A DNA stretch of 64,000 nucleotides from Myoxocephalus aenaeus (lineage: Eukaryota; Chordata; Actinopteri; Perciformes; Cottidae): assembly GCA_038501785.1 (NCBI GenBank), contig JBAMJR010000100.1:1973501-2037500 (forward strand). Reading direction: 5' to 3'. The notes below the pieces were generated by a model that made no database searches, was not told the DNA's origin, and saw nothing but the letters and a program-made list of their open reading frames with translations. Each line of letters starts with the position of its first letter. Position 1 is the first letter of the stretch. The position numbers were made by a program, and so were the translations under genes. Of the stretch, positions 22,366 through 34,446 are shown piece by piece.

Positions 22366-24240
22366 ATGCTGGCGAGTACAATCATAAACCATCGGCAACA
22401 TGTTGGACTGCAGAAGCTCTCCGCGCTGGCAGGAATCACACATTCCTCTTTGGGCCCCAACAAAAAGTTCAAGTTTATCCAAGACGAAGCGAGTGGGGAG
22501 TCGGCTCTCGCGTGCTCGTGCCTTCGCGTCCTGGAGAACCTGGAGCCGGCCTGCGGGGTGGGCCAGCTGGTCTACGAGACCGTTCGAGCCCACCAGGAGG
22601 TCTATCGCACGGGGTCGGGATGCCTGCTGTTTCTCGCCGGAGCGTGGAGCCGCGCTGCTCTGGAGTGCCTCCAGAGAGGCGTCTCGGTAGCGCACATCAT
22701 CTCGGCTATGTCTGAAGCAATGGAGGTGTGCTTGGACGCTTGCGGGAAGTGCGGCGTCTCGACCGAGGGCCTCGGTGAGACATCTCAGGGTCTGGGACTT
22801 CACCTGTCAAAGAAACCCACTGCGTGCCACCTGCGAGGTACAAGAGAAGCCGGTGAGAAGACTCTAAATGCCAGCGGACGAAGGAAAGTGAAGCTCAGCA
22901 GACATTTTTACGAGACCAGGTCTGACGACGTCTCCACGGTGCCTCGACCTGAGCTCCGTGACATCGCACACATCGCTGTGGGACTGAGTCACGGTTGTGT
23001 CGACGCGATGAAGTTAGTCATCGAGGCCAGCCGAATACAATCGGAAAATAATCCGCCGGGCGTCAGCTGCTCTACTTTCGATGTCACCAAAGTGGCGACT
23101 TGCATGCTACCCGGTTTGCCGGAGGAGCACGCGTGTGTTTTACAGGGCTGCGTTCTTCTTGTATCGGACGACCAGGCTTCAGTTGCACATCACTTGAAAG
23201 AACAACACTTGAAGGTGGCTTTGATTAACGGAGATCTATCAGACGCCTATCGCCACCTGGGCTTTAAAAGGCTAAAGGGTGCGCAGTGTGTGCGCGACCG
23301 GTCGCACTTGTCAAGTTCAAACAAAGAGGAAGAGTGGCTGGAAGAGACCGTGACGCTTCTGCTGAACCTGGAAGTGAACCTGGTGGTCGTGAGCGGGCTC
23401 GCCGCTGACAAAGTGATTGAGCGCTGTTGCAGACACCGCATACTCGTGGCGGACAACGCGAAGGCTCCCGTCGTGAAGGCCCTGGCCAACGCGACGGGAG
23501 CCGTCCCGGTGACCTACGCCACGCAGCTGAGTCGGCGCTGCGTCGGCGCCGGTGCGAAGGCCGCGATATGGAGGGAGCTCCGCGGCCGCCGCGAGGGGAA
23601 GCCCTCGACCGCCGTGATTATTTCCACCGCCGAGAGCAGCAGCGAGTTGGTCACCGTGATCCTCACCAGCTGCGTGGGCGGCAAGCTGCGGGCCCTGGAG
23701 GACCAGTTTTGGGCGTGCGCGCATCGTCTGCACCACGTGCTGACGGGCAAGGTCCTCCTGCCCGGCGCCGGAGTGACCGAAATGCTCTGCGTCCATCGCC
23801 TTCGAAAGCAGGCGGAGCGCCGGGTCGAGCCTCGCAGAGGGACAGCGGACAACCCTTACAGGGGTTTGGTGTTGCGCCTCATGGCGGACGGGTTAATAGA
23901 TTACGTAGCCACTGTGATGGTTAACACCGGGAGGTTTTCAAAGGTCGGAGCCAGGACTGCCGTGAGCCAACGACTGCAGGCGTACGCAGGAAGTCCAGGC
24001 ATCGCTGCAGAATTCTCCCAGCTGTTCTCGGCAGGCGAACAGGAGGATGGGGGAGTTTCGTCCGCCGTGGAATCTGGCGAAGCCCCGGCGGTGCAGATCT
24101 ACGACAGTCTGAGCGTGAAGCAGGAAGCGTGGAGGAAGGCCTTAGACCTGGTTCTCCTGGTCCTGCAGACGGACGCAGAGGTCATCACGGGCATTGACCC
24201 AAAGACCGATGGCGCACAGGGAACCCTGATGCTGTTATGA
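22366..24240 (+). CDS. bbs12: BBS12, chaperonin-like Bardet-Biedl syndrome protein, 624 aa
   Basis: Group II chaperonin-related protein that, with BBS6/MKKS and BBS10, helps assemble the BBSome needed for ciliary membrane traffic. The whole coding sequence is one uninterrupted exon, as in other vertebrates. The ATG at 22366 follows a splice acceptor by 12 nt and gives MLASTIINHRQHVGLQKLS, matching the conserved start. The open frame continues further upstream, but that part lies before the acceptor and is not expected to be translated. Conserved pieces include SSLGPNKKFKF (near residue 30), GVGQLVYE, YRTG and FLAGAWS in the equatorial region, and CVHRLRKQ near residue 480. It is shorter than human BBS12 (about 710 aa). 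GC-rich coding DNA stands out from AT-rich flanks. An AATAAA follows at 24347. Confidence 0.96.
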   Translation: MLASTIINHRQHVGLQKLSALAGITHSSLGPNKKFKFIQDEASGESALACSCLRVLENLEPACGVGQLVYETVRAHQEVYRTGSGCLLFLAGAWSRAALECLQRGVSVAHIISAMSEAMEVCLDACGKCGVSTEGLGETSQGLGLHLSKKPTACHLRGTREAGEKTLNASGRRKVKLSRHFYETRSDDVSTVPRPELRDIAHIAVGLSHGCVDAMKLVIEASRIQSENNPPGVSCSTFDVTKVATCMLPGLPEEHACVLQGCVLLVSDDQASVAHHLKEQHLKVALINGDLSDAYRHLGFKRLKGAQCVRDRSHLSSSNKEEEWLEETVTLLLNLEVNLVVVSGLAADKVIERCCRHRILVADNAKAPVVKALANATGAVPVTYATQLSRRCVGAGAKAAIWRELRGRREGKPSTAVIISTAESSSELVTVILTSCVGGKLRALEDQFWACAHRLHHVLTGKVLLPGAGVTEMLCVHRLRKQAERRVEPRRGTADNPYRGLVLRLMADGLIDYVATVMVNTGRFSKVGARTAVSQRLQAYAGSPGIAAEFSQLFSAGEQEDGGVSSAVESGEAPAVQIYDSLSVKQEAWRKALDLVLLVLQTDAEVITGIDPKTDGAQGTLMLL

Positions 24241-24346
24241 CCTTCATGCAACATGTGAAAATGATTTGACTGTCCACAACTTTCTCAAAGTTTATTCAGA
24301 CTGCACACACGTTCAAGATATGTTTCTTTTCATGACTGTAAAGTAG

Positions 24347-24352
24347 AATAAA
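24347..24352 (+). terminator. bbs12 polyadenylation signal
   Basis: AATAAA 107 nt after the bbs12 stop codon, followed within 30 nt by a T/GT-rich stretch (GTGTTTATATTGTTTG). Confidence 0.75.
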
Positions 24353-24683
24353 GTGTTTATATTGTTTGTTATTTTTTCCTCGTCATCAATAAATAGCCGA
24401 AGTGAAGCAACGCTTCCTATGTGCGACCACACGGGGGAGACAAATGATTAAATGACACATCAGTCGCTCTGACTCTCGTCCAACCCGATGCAGCTAAATA
24501 AACTAAAGAATATATATATATATAGTTTCTGAATGGTGAGACTCATAAATATCCCTATTTCAAACATGTCCACTTCAAGATTCAGATTAACAATCAAGAG
24601 TTTAAAATGATATTCATGTTATTGCCCTTAACGTTTTCTATCCTGACCTCCAGGTATGTGAAAAGACATGAGCACAGCATCTT

Positions 24684-24690
24684 ACATATA

Positions 24691-24756
<66 letters not shown>
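24684..24756. repeat. (TA)n microsatellite
   Basis: Almost perfect TA repeat with one GTA interruption near the left. Confidence 0.95.
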
Positions 24757-24759
<3 letters not shown>

Positions 24760-24889
24760 AACACATGAAGTACGGTCAGTACATATTTCCATATTTTCAT
24801 TTTATTCAACTTGTAGTCTTATTACATTATCTCTCTTGTAGGTGCTGCGTACTATCCTCATACAGGAAATACCCTAAAGTTCAGTTTAT

Positions 24890-25400
24890 TAAGTGTGGCT
24901 TCAGCTCCAGGGGTCATAGACCCCTGGGCAAAGCCCACTTCTTGTTCTCCTGCGGGCTTATTATTATTATTCTTCTTATTCCGCAAAACTTTGGACCGTA
25001 TCTCCTCCCGCAGCGTTGCCAGCACATGCGTCAAACATACATCAAAACGTGCGGCCTGATCGGGAATCGCCTGGAATGACTCATTTTTTTGATTCGACCG
25101 GCCGTTTTCCCGAAAAACGCGAAAAACGGCGAGAAATTGTCCCATTCACTTGAATGGAGTTTCGGCAAAAAAAACACTGATCTTTGTGCCCACAGTGACT
25201 CGCCATAATTTAACGTAGAGAAATGATTTAAAGTTTAAAACGTTGACAAAAGTCTGCAGTATATTTGCCCAATTGGGTATTTTTTGATAGCTAGCACAGT
25301 TTTCATGTAATTATTGTTCAAGTTTAGGAAAATTCTGGGACCATTTCAGAGTTTACAATGGGTGTGTATGGGGCAGGTTAGAGTGGTGATGTCATCGCTA
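24890..25400. repeat. Unclassified teleost interspersed repeat
   Basis: The block runs from the AAGTGTGGCTTCAGC region through TATTCTTCTTATTCCGC, GACCGTATCTCCTCCCGCAG and the small palindrome CCATTCACTTGAATGG. I recognise this as a frequent fish repeat type, probably a non-autonomous DNA transposon. Termini were not located, so the limits are approximate. Confidence 0.5.
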
Positions 25401-25965
25401 GAGTGAGGATGATTTTTTTACTAACTCCTGTATTTGTATTTGTATTTTGCCATTCACTCCACAATATTTACTTTTGAGGCATAATTTATACATCAAAACG
25501 TAGGAAATATTGTGCTTGTGGTACACATGCGTCGTGGAATCCAACAAACTTATACTTTTTTGTCAGCAAGCCTGAAAGCGACATGAAGTCCGGCCAACTG
25601 CTCCATCAACCGCCATGTTAATTCGAACCACAATTTTCTCTCATGACACAAACGTGAGCACTTTATAAACTGGATTTACGATCTCATTTCTAAATCCTTA
25701 CAAATATTTAAGTAGACGGAAACGTTCTCAGAAGTCTTGTGCTTCTCATGATGACGTTATTTTCGCGATGGGATTCACGGTTGTCTGTCAAATACAATAG
25801 TTTGAAAGGTTGTTTTGTCATTCAATCAGCAGTCAAGTCTCCTCTCCTCTGCTCCTGTGACAGAGACACAGGTGTTTAAAGTTAGCTAATCAAGACTGCT
25901 ACCATGGCAACAAGACACGCGCCCACAGACGCAGGAGGAACTGTCAGTTGGTCAGCTGACATCCT

Positions 25966-26140
25966 GACTGTGTGTGTGTCTAAGTGCGCGCGTGTGTGTG
26001 TGTGTCCTAGCAAGAAGTTAGCTTCTGTGTGTCTATGTGCGTGTGAACGGCCGCGCGTGCGCACGTAAACGGCCGCATGCAATTTCGCGTGCGCGCGCGT
26101 GAACGACCGTGCGCGCGCACGCGGTAATACGGTCACGTGC
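25966..26140. repeat. Alternating purine-pyrimidine (GT/CG) tract
   Basis: Runs of GTGTGT, GCGCGCGTGTG, CGCGCGTGCGCACG and GTGCGCGCGCACGCG. Several segments of CG/TG alternation longer than 12 bp make it one of the most Z-DNA-prone sequences in the window. It ends at a 31-bp T-run. Confidence 0.8.
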
Positions 26141-26180
<40 letters not shown>

Positions 26181-26677
26181 GAGTTGCTGATTCTTTAGAG
26201 ATCAAGGACAATAGGACTTTTTTTTATAAACTTTTTTTTACTTTGTTATTATTACACATACACACACGCAGACACACACACACAATAACACATCTCACTA
26301 CCGGTAATGTATATATATTGCGACGTCTTACGGCAGTAGTAGCCACACTTTCAAAATTTCTTGCGAAATTTTCTAGTTTGTATTATTAACCCAGCGAGAC
26401 TGAGCTGACTCTACGTGTACACATACGTGTGCATGTAAAAACCCTCTCACGGGGTTCGGGTGGAACTCTGCGTTGCCAGTATGTTTGTTAGTCTTGGTCC
26501 TTTCATGATATTTGCCTCAGCGCTTCATGATGTGAGTGCAGCTCTGATAACACGGTTCACGTTGGACACCGTTTCCCTGCCAGCTGTGATGGTTTCATGA
26601 GCTGCTCTGTTATGATTCAAGATTCAAGATGCACAAAATATAAAAGATATAACAGTATTGCACAAAAAATATATATA

Positions 26678-27020
26678 CCGTACTTTTCGGGTTATAAGCC
26701 GCTCCTACGGCTGATCAGTGTCCCCGCTCTAGCAAGCTAGTAGCGCTGCTAGCTAGCGCTGCTAGTAGCGCTGCTAGTTAGCGCTTCTGCTGCTACCGGC
26801 CACTGCTGCTGCTACTGCCCACTGCTGCTGCTACTGCCCGCGTCCCCTCTGCCCAAGTCGGGTGTCGAGCCTGGTCCCGCTACCTTCGGTGGTTTTCAGG
26901 GAGCTAGCGGAAGTTAGCGGGGAAGTGACGAGCGCTAGCAGGAGCCCCAGCTGGCTACAGCGGGGAGCTGTCGGGGACACTGACCGAAGGCAGTAGCGGC
27001 TTATAACCCGAAAAGTACGG
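26678..27020. mobile_element. Foldback (long-TIR) element of the CCGTA...TACGG family, copy 1
   Basis: Ends in CCGTACTTTTCGGGTTATAA and its exact complement, flanked by TA on both sides (26676-26677 and 27021-27022). The two halves are complementary over much of the 343 bp (CTGATCAGTGTCCCCG against CGGGGACACTGACCG). The centre is rich in GCTAGC/GCTGCT motifs. Related copies are at 36811, 40170 and 53947. No coding capacity. Confidence 0.85.
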
Positions 27021-29349
27021 TAATAATAATAATAATGGTCATGTGTCATGGTTTTGGGGTAAGTCTTCTTAGGATCGTGTTCTTAAAAGAAAACTAAAGG
27101 TAATTACTACTTAGTTGTTTGAGTTGTCCAAGCCTAACATTTCCCTTTCTATATGATCATTGAGAGGTCACGGCTTTGACCTTGCACTCTTTAACGCTAG
27201 ACGCCCAAAGGTCATCAGGTATTCAGGCTTTTTTTTTACACAACACTTTTTAGTTAAGTTTAAAAATATAAAAGGAAGAAAAATGTCCACGAATTGGAAA
27301 AATTTAAAAACAACCCGAAAGCAATGACTCTTGGTTATCTTTAGGCTTTTTTTTTTTCTTCTTCTTTTTTTTTTCCTACTGTGCGCATCGTATTTCAAAG
27401 GTGTCAGTTGAAGCAAATTCCATTTCCTCTGAGACCAGAAAATAGCTCTGAAAACCGTTTGCGAAGGCCGTACCAGCCTTGCGGTGCCGTGAGCGGGTGG
27501 GGTGTGACATGACATAACATAAACACAACGGAGGAGGAAATCGGAACGGAGGAGTCGGTGACACATGTGAGAGTTCAGGCCGAGTGCACGCTTTATGGTC
27601 TGCCCCGTAAACTTCACACGCTTGTACATTAAATGTCAAAGCCTCAGAGTTGTGCGTTGTTTCTAGCCGACAGCAAAGGCCGCTCATTCCATTTTGGGAA
27701 TATTCAAAGTAAGATCTGAATAACAATGGTGTTAGATATTTGTTTTGTTCATGAAAAATAAAGAAACAGTGTGATTCATGCATGTATATGAAGGTTTATC
27801 TGCAGCAGAACGTCCCGTGGAACTCAAAGGTCCTTCAGGTTTGGGAACAGATGCCATGCTGATACCAGAAGATGTCCCGGGAATCTATTCTTAGATACAA
27901 ACTGCTGGCAAACCATAAATCTTGTTTTATTTTCCTTAACCCAAACATCCGACATGTTGAAGACCAAGTATGCTGGAACAACGGCGGTGTAGGTTGTCTC
28001 TACTCACATCCTTTGTGTCCCCTTTTGTATCTGCCAATTTACGCTGAGCGATCAATCAGTTGGTGGTTTTGTTTGATCCGTTTCAGGGTTTCTCCAAAAG
28101 ATTTTTATTGTCATCGTCAGGGTGAAAAATAACACTGAAATCACAGATATTCATGCATTCTTGTGTTGACTGTGATGTTCTCTATTTAGTCCTCTGGCTG
28201 CTTTTGTCTCTTCTTTTTTTTTTTTTTTTTTTGAAAAGGGGAATTCTTAGCATGATATTTGGTGACAAGAATTGCTCCGCTAAAGTTTGGGTTTGTCAAT
28301 AAAATGTCCCAAAGCGGACAGAAGCGTTCAGGGAACGCCTGAGGATCAGGTCTGTGATTGAAAAGGTTGCTTTTTTGAATATATATAATTCCCCTTAATA
28401 AGGAGAATTACTGCATTTTAATTGTACTGTAAATATTGGATACACTTTCCAATTTGTGGAGAGTTTCTCCGTTGATACAGTCCCAGGAAATACATTCTTA
28501 GGATGTCCAAAAGCCATCTGAACCCTTCCTGTTGGACTCCCCTTTGGACCGCAAGTCTTACTACTAAGCAAGTCTCCGGACTTAGTCACTCATTCGGTTT
28601 CACTGACCGGTTTCGGGGGGGTTAACAACATGACGTCAGCCGAGAGCACAGCTGACTTTCTATGGGTCCAGCACGAGTTTCAGATGTGGTCAATTTTACC
28701 CAGAAGCCCAGACCAGTGAGTGCTCTTTTTATTTTTTTTATTTTTTGCCAAATGGATGGCCTGCTAAAAATAAAAATAAAAAATCCTGCACGAATAAGTC
28801 CCCACACTGAGCTGCCTCTGAGGGAGTCCAGAATAGTGATTAAAATCAGTCATCCGTGATGCAGGCTTTTTCATCTCAAGTCTCACTCATTGTTGTTGTT
28901 TTTTTTACTTATGAAAAGCACCAACCGTACTGTTTTTGTGTGTGTTTTATTAACAGCTCTCTTTTCTCGCTCGTTAAAAAAAAAAAGGACCGGATGAATG
29001 GAGACGCTGGTTCCCGGCTGCACATGGCCGCCGCTGCTCTTGGCGCTCTGAAGGGTCCCACTGAGTCCCCCTCCTTGCAGCTCCTCCACTTCTGCCGGGT
29101 TGGTTGGTTAAATCAGTGAGCATTAGTGGGCGTGTGTGTGTGTGTCTGTGTGTGTGTGTGTGTGTTGGTGCTCCTAGGGCGCATGCGAGCTGAGGCCCAA
29201 AGGGGAAAGCCTTCCACACAGATCTAAGCCAGCTGCCCTGATTTAAACACTTCATTTGCTAGAAGAGTGGAAGCGCGGTGGAATCCGCATGCTCAAAGCA
29301 GCTGCCCGACGGAAAACCAACGGACGAGCAGCTACTGATGGTGGATTGA

Positions 29350-29586
29350 GACGTTTACTGGCATTTAGGAGTCGTTCTACCTCCGACCCTCGGGACTCAA
29401 AGGGCACTTGCTGCCCTGAGAGAGTGTCTGTGGGAGGAAGTGACCTGTGGGGTTAATCAGAACCGGTTTGTGTGGAGGAGGGAACAGGCAGCAGGCGGTG
29501 GGAGGTGGGAGGCCACGGCGGGGCTCCTGCACCGCTCGAAGAAGGAGACGAAAGCAGTCGCCGGGGAAGCGGGGAAAGAGGAGGAT
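29350..29586 (+). promoter_or_regulatory. fgf2 5' leader with an open in-frame N-terminal extension
   Basis: Upstream of the fgf2 ATG the same frame is open for 79 codons, to a TGA at 29347. It includes CTG codons at 29416, 29428 and about 29527, and a basic stretch HRSKKETK. Mammalian FGF2 makes high-molecular-weight nuclear forms from CUG codons upstream. Whether this fish gene does so is unknown. Confidence 0.4.
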
Positions 29587-30982
29587 ATGGCCACGGGAGA
29601 AATCACAACACTTCCCTCCACACCTGAAGACGGAGGCAGCGGCGGCTTCCCTCCCGGGTCCTTCAAGGACCCCAAAAGGCTGTACTGTAAAAACGGGGGC
29701 TTCTTCCTGAGGATAAGGACCGACGGGGGTGTTGATGGAATCCGGGAGAAGAGCGACCCCCACAGTAAGTACTGCCAGTCTCCTGCTTTGCTTTGCACAG
29801 CACACAAAGCTTCTTTATGCTCCCTTTCTCTTTTTTCTTCTTTCTTTCTTTCTAACATGAAACAGGAAAGTCAGAGTGAAGTAAAAAAAAAAATACATCA
29901 TGGAGGAGCGATGTGAGTTTTTCCAGCTCCCTGAGGTTCATCCTCCACATTTTGTAAACACCGGAATGCGTGCAGGCCTTTACTTCTGGAAAGTGTAACA
30001 ACTGCAGTTCAAGAGAAGCTGACTCAAACGTTTCGTAATCAAACAGGGACTTTGACGGACTGTGTGTGTGTGTGTGTGTGTGTGTGTGATGTTTTTAGTG
30101 TGGTTCAGAGCCAGAATAAGAAAAATCCAAATCAAGAGATCCCTTCTCGTGTTCTCCTTTAAGTCGACAACTTTACCGCGCTTGTTTGGCCTTTCGACTG
30201 CGATACCCCTCGGTGCCCCTGTGCCACTGATTGCTTTGGAGTGTGTGTCTACAGTTGCATCAGTGAGGAGGAGGAAGGGGGGGGACGTGAAGAAATTGGG
30301 GGTTTCAGAGGAAAAACACGTGTACCGTCCAAGACGCAGTGTGACATTTCAAGCAGGTGTGTCCAAACTAATGCCTGATATGGGAGCCGGTCAAGGGGAG
30401 AGGAGCTATTTTTAGGATAATTCAATTACCTTCAGTCAGACTTATTTGTGAAACAAACTTAGGAGAGTAACCTTGTTGATGTGCATGTTTAGTTTGTTAT
30501 TGTAACAACATGGCTTCAGGAAATAATATATCCACAATGAGTCACTAAACAGGAGTCATTATTAATCATTTAGCTTTTCATATTCATGGTTTCTCACAGT
30601 TAATGCGTCATCAATGGTCCTTTTGTCGAGGTTGAGATCGGCCGGCCAACTTCTCGGACTTTAACGTGTCACACCTGCCAGTTAGCATTGGAAACATTCG
30701 TGAGGAATGTTGCCCAATACGTCCCGGGGGATCCTTTCTGTGATTGCCCTCAAGGCAACAAGTTGTTGCAACGTATGGCGCACACGTGCAATATTGTCCT
30801 CGCCAAGTTCTGCCATGGGAGGTTACAAAGGCTACACATGTGATGGAGTAGAGAGTCCCATCTGCATTAGCACACAAACAAATCCTCCCTCCTCTGTGCT
30901 AATGCAGATGGGAGTATCTACTACTCCATCACATGTGTAGCCTTTATAACTTCCCATGCCAGAGCTTTGCGAGGACAATATT

Positions 30983-31016
<34 letters not shown>

Positions 31017-34000
31017 CGTACGTTGCCACAAATTGTTGCCTTGAGGGCCATTACAGAAAGGACCACATCGTACAGAGACATTCACGGCTGTGAGACGCTC
31101 ACAGATGCTCGTCTATCTGGAGTCTCGATGTGGATTCATTCGGTACAGATCCCCTAATTTACCTTACGGGGGCCTCCGCTTCCTTTTGGGTGGTTTTGGT
31201 TTCATGCAAAGTATGCTCTGTTGGCGAGCAGCGGCGCCTCTTAAAAGAGAGAGAATGTGGAGATGATCTTGATGCATCTGTGTGGAGGCCAACAGGTACT
31301 GCGTGCTCAGGCTCACTATAATGCTACTGTTTGGTGGCTATGAGTTAGCTTGTTGATGGTGTTTCATTCATCTACTGCAGAAATATGGGAGCTGTTTATG
31401 CAACAGAAAAGTGCCCAGAATATTAAAAGAAAAAGACATAACCAAAATGAATGAGTATGTAAGCAAAATGAAAGCCACATTAATCAATATTTTCCACCAA
31501 CTCTGCACCTTTATGACGCTTTTAAGGCTCCTTTTAGCTCACTGTTTTCGGTGATTTTACAGCACATTTATTGTTTGAGTCGCCCATCGGTGCCGCTGCA
31601 GCAGCTGGCAGCTGTTTCTAGCGAGCGAGCTCTGATGGACCCACTGCACGCTAGCTGCACAGCACCAAACCGCGGACAGCGTTAGCAGCCGGGAAGCTAA
31701 AGTTCACGCGGCAGCTAAAGAGCTAAATAGACAGATATTGTCCTCAGGAGTTGGTGGAGACCAGGGCAGAGAGTAGAGTGCATGTTAGACTTATTCCTCA
31801 ACACATTGAGCTTTGTGTGGGCAACTGATTTGCTAACACATTAGCTTTAACAAGCCTAAGACCACGTACATTGACTAATGCAGCTTTACTTTGAAGAAAT
31901 GCTCCAAAATCCTGGGAGATGGTGCGAGGAAATAAGTTATAAAAAAAGAATATTTAATAAAAAGTGATAGACAGACAGCTTATGCTTTCGATCGAGCTCT
32001 TTTGGCTCCACAGCGGAACTCCACGGGCACGCAGGTCCGATTCGCTCGCTAGTAGCCGGAAAAAAGAACGTTTTCTCGTCATACACAGTTAATTTATATC
32101 CATTCATGGAGCCTAGAGCCCGTCCTACTCGTTAACCTAATTTTTAACACCTTCGAGTGCCTTTTACTCGCTCATTGGCCGCAGCTAAAGTGACGGAGCC
32201 CGTCCACTTCTTCTTCTTCTTCTTCTTCTTCTGACCGGTAAAGTCTCAAAAGTCAATCTTCAGCTCCGCCACCTCAGGCGAACAAGAGAACTACAAGTCG
32301 TTAAAGCGGCAGTACATGCAGCATGCAGCATGCAATCTCTAACATTCATTCACACATTAATCATTTCACAGTAAATAAAAGTGACCTTCATATGCATACA
32401 ATTACAAATCCTTCATAAATATATCCCTTATTAATTATCATATTTCATGCATTGTAATGTACACATAAACAATTTATTTTTACATTGCATAAGTCCAAAT
32501 TTGACTAACTAAACTCGAAAAAAACCTTCAACTTTAAGTATTAATAAGCTAATCACCAGTCTTCCCTCCGCTACACACAACATTTAAAGTCCTCTAGCAG
32601 GCACTGCCCTTGTAGATTTGATATTGAAATGCACAAACCATCCTCATTTCCTGGGTTGCTGGAACGTTGTTGTGTTCGACCAATTAAAATAAAATGTGCA
32701 CAGAGTTGAAAGATGGTACCACTGATGTACCCATAACTCATTAAAGAGAGATCAGTCATTGGGATTCTGTGTAGACTTCAGGTACCCAGCATGTTGATGT
32801 GTGAACCACAGCACTAAACATGCCACAAGCAAACTACCACTACTGTGTTTTGTTAATGTTGTTCACTGAAACATGTAACCTTTATTTCCCTCAGTAAAGC
32901 TTCAGCTCCAGGCGACCTCCGTGGGGGAGGTGGTCATCAAAGGAGTCTGTGCAAATCGCTATCTGGCCATGAACAGAGACGGGCGGCTGTTCGGAGCGGT
33001 GAGTGAGCCGCATCCCCGTCTTTCTGACAAACCTTTAAAGTGTTTATGTTCCTGCAAAGTGTTTTTGGAGATCACTGCAGCTGCCGTACAAATCATCAAG
33101 CAGCATTTGTGTGAACCGTCTCTCACTGGAAGTCTTCTGCCTTTTGTCACAAGCAGCGTTTAGGCCGCCGCGTTTTGGAAACCCAAATATTTACCAGCCA
33201 GCCGACAAGAAACCCGCCCATGCGGGGAAATAATTAAGTTGTTTGTCATAGTCAGCGCTGAGAAAAAAAAAAAGAAAAAAAGGTTTGCCTCAACATGGCA
33301 AGAGGCCCAGGTCAAGCTGTAGATTTATGAGATTCGGAAAGACAAAAAAAACTGTGTAGTATCTCTAAAGTCTGTCTCTGCAAAACCAAAATAAACAACA
33401 ATAAGCGATATAAAAATTCCCACTTCAGTAAGGAGAGTAGGATATGATTCAACTTCATTGATGTGTACAGTTGCATCTTCATAAAAGTCAGACACATGGA
33501 AATACGACATAGTCTAGTAGATGGTGTTGGTGGAGAAAAGCAAGTCGGTGGATGAGGGGGGGTCTCCACGGGTCACCTGACCGTCATGGGGTGATGGGAA
33601 GGCGGAGGACTGAGCAATACTCGGTCTGAGAGACGAAGGATATTCAAAGGCAGTTTAAAAGTACAATTTGTGAACGTGAGACTGTTCTGAAAACAGAAAT
33701 GATGGAGAGAGACTTTGACGAACTTCCTCGTTGAACTTTTGCAAAAAAGCTTTCGGTTGTGAACCCACACGGCCCGCCGCTCTGAACGGGTTTCTTTCTT
33801 TTAATTGCATAATCGTTTTTTAAGAACCGACGACCTGACTTCTGTCCGCTGCTTTTAGTCGCTCATTGATCAGATGTTCACGCGGTCCAAGTTCAGAAGG
33901 GGCCGACGCCAGCTGGGCAGTGGAAGTGTGTGTGGAAGTGTGAAGTGATGTGGTTTGGTGGTCGCGAAGGCTCGTCCACAGCCCATGTAATTGGCAAGAA

Positions 34001-34371
34001 GCGCTTCCTCTCTTAATAAGGAAGCCGCGGCCGGCGCCACCCAAGACGCTCTGCTCCGACGTGTGTTTAGGAAGTCATAAAAACACAAGATACTAACGCT
34101 CCTCTAATTAACCAGATGGAGTGAGAGAAAAAGGGAAAAAGATTAACATTCGTTGCCAAAGAAATAACATTTTCCCGTCTAATTAAGCCCCTTGACTGGT
34201 TTGGTTTTGCACGTTTTATCCAGAAGCAGAAGCTTTAGATATTTTATAAGATTGGACTTATTTTCAATATCTATTCCACTATAAACCTTTTGACAAATTA
34301 ACATTCCTGATATAAAAATACAAAATGTCACCTTTTTAATTTTTCTTTTTACTTTCAACTCAGTAATTGGA

Positions 34372-34446
<75 letters not shown>

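Larger units (their letters stand above)
24353..29349. other. Intergenic interval bbs12-fgf2, repeat-rich
   Basis: No gene recognised. Contains a (TA)n tract (24684-24756), an unclassified interspersed repeat (about 24890-25400, with TCTTCTTATTCCGC and CCATTCACTTGAATGG), an alternating purine-pyrimidine stretch (25966-26140), a 31-bp T-run (about 26142-26172), a foldback element (26678-27020), T-runs near 27345-27375 and 28205-28232, and a GT tract (29131-29166). Confidence 0.6.

Noticed and set aside
23247..23924. Open frames of 80-165 codons on both strands inside bbs12
   Set aside because: Shadow frames caused by the GC-rich bbs12 coding sequence, which itself fits a known protein end to end.
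27168..27783. Overlapping minus-strand open frames of 135-153 codons upstream of fgf2
   Set aside because: They include Lys/Arg-rich translations of A/T runs and match no family. Two frames overlap, which argues for chance.
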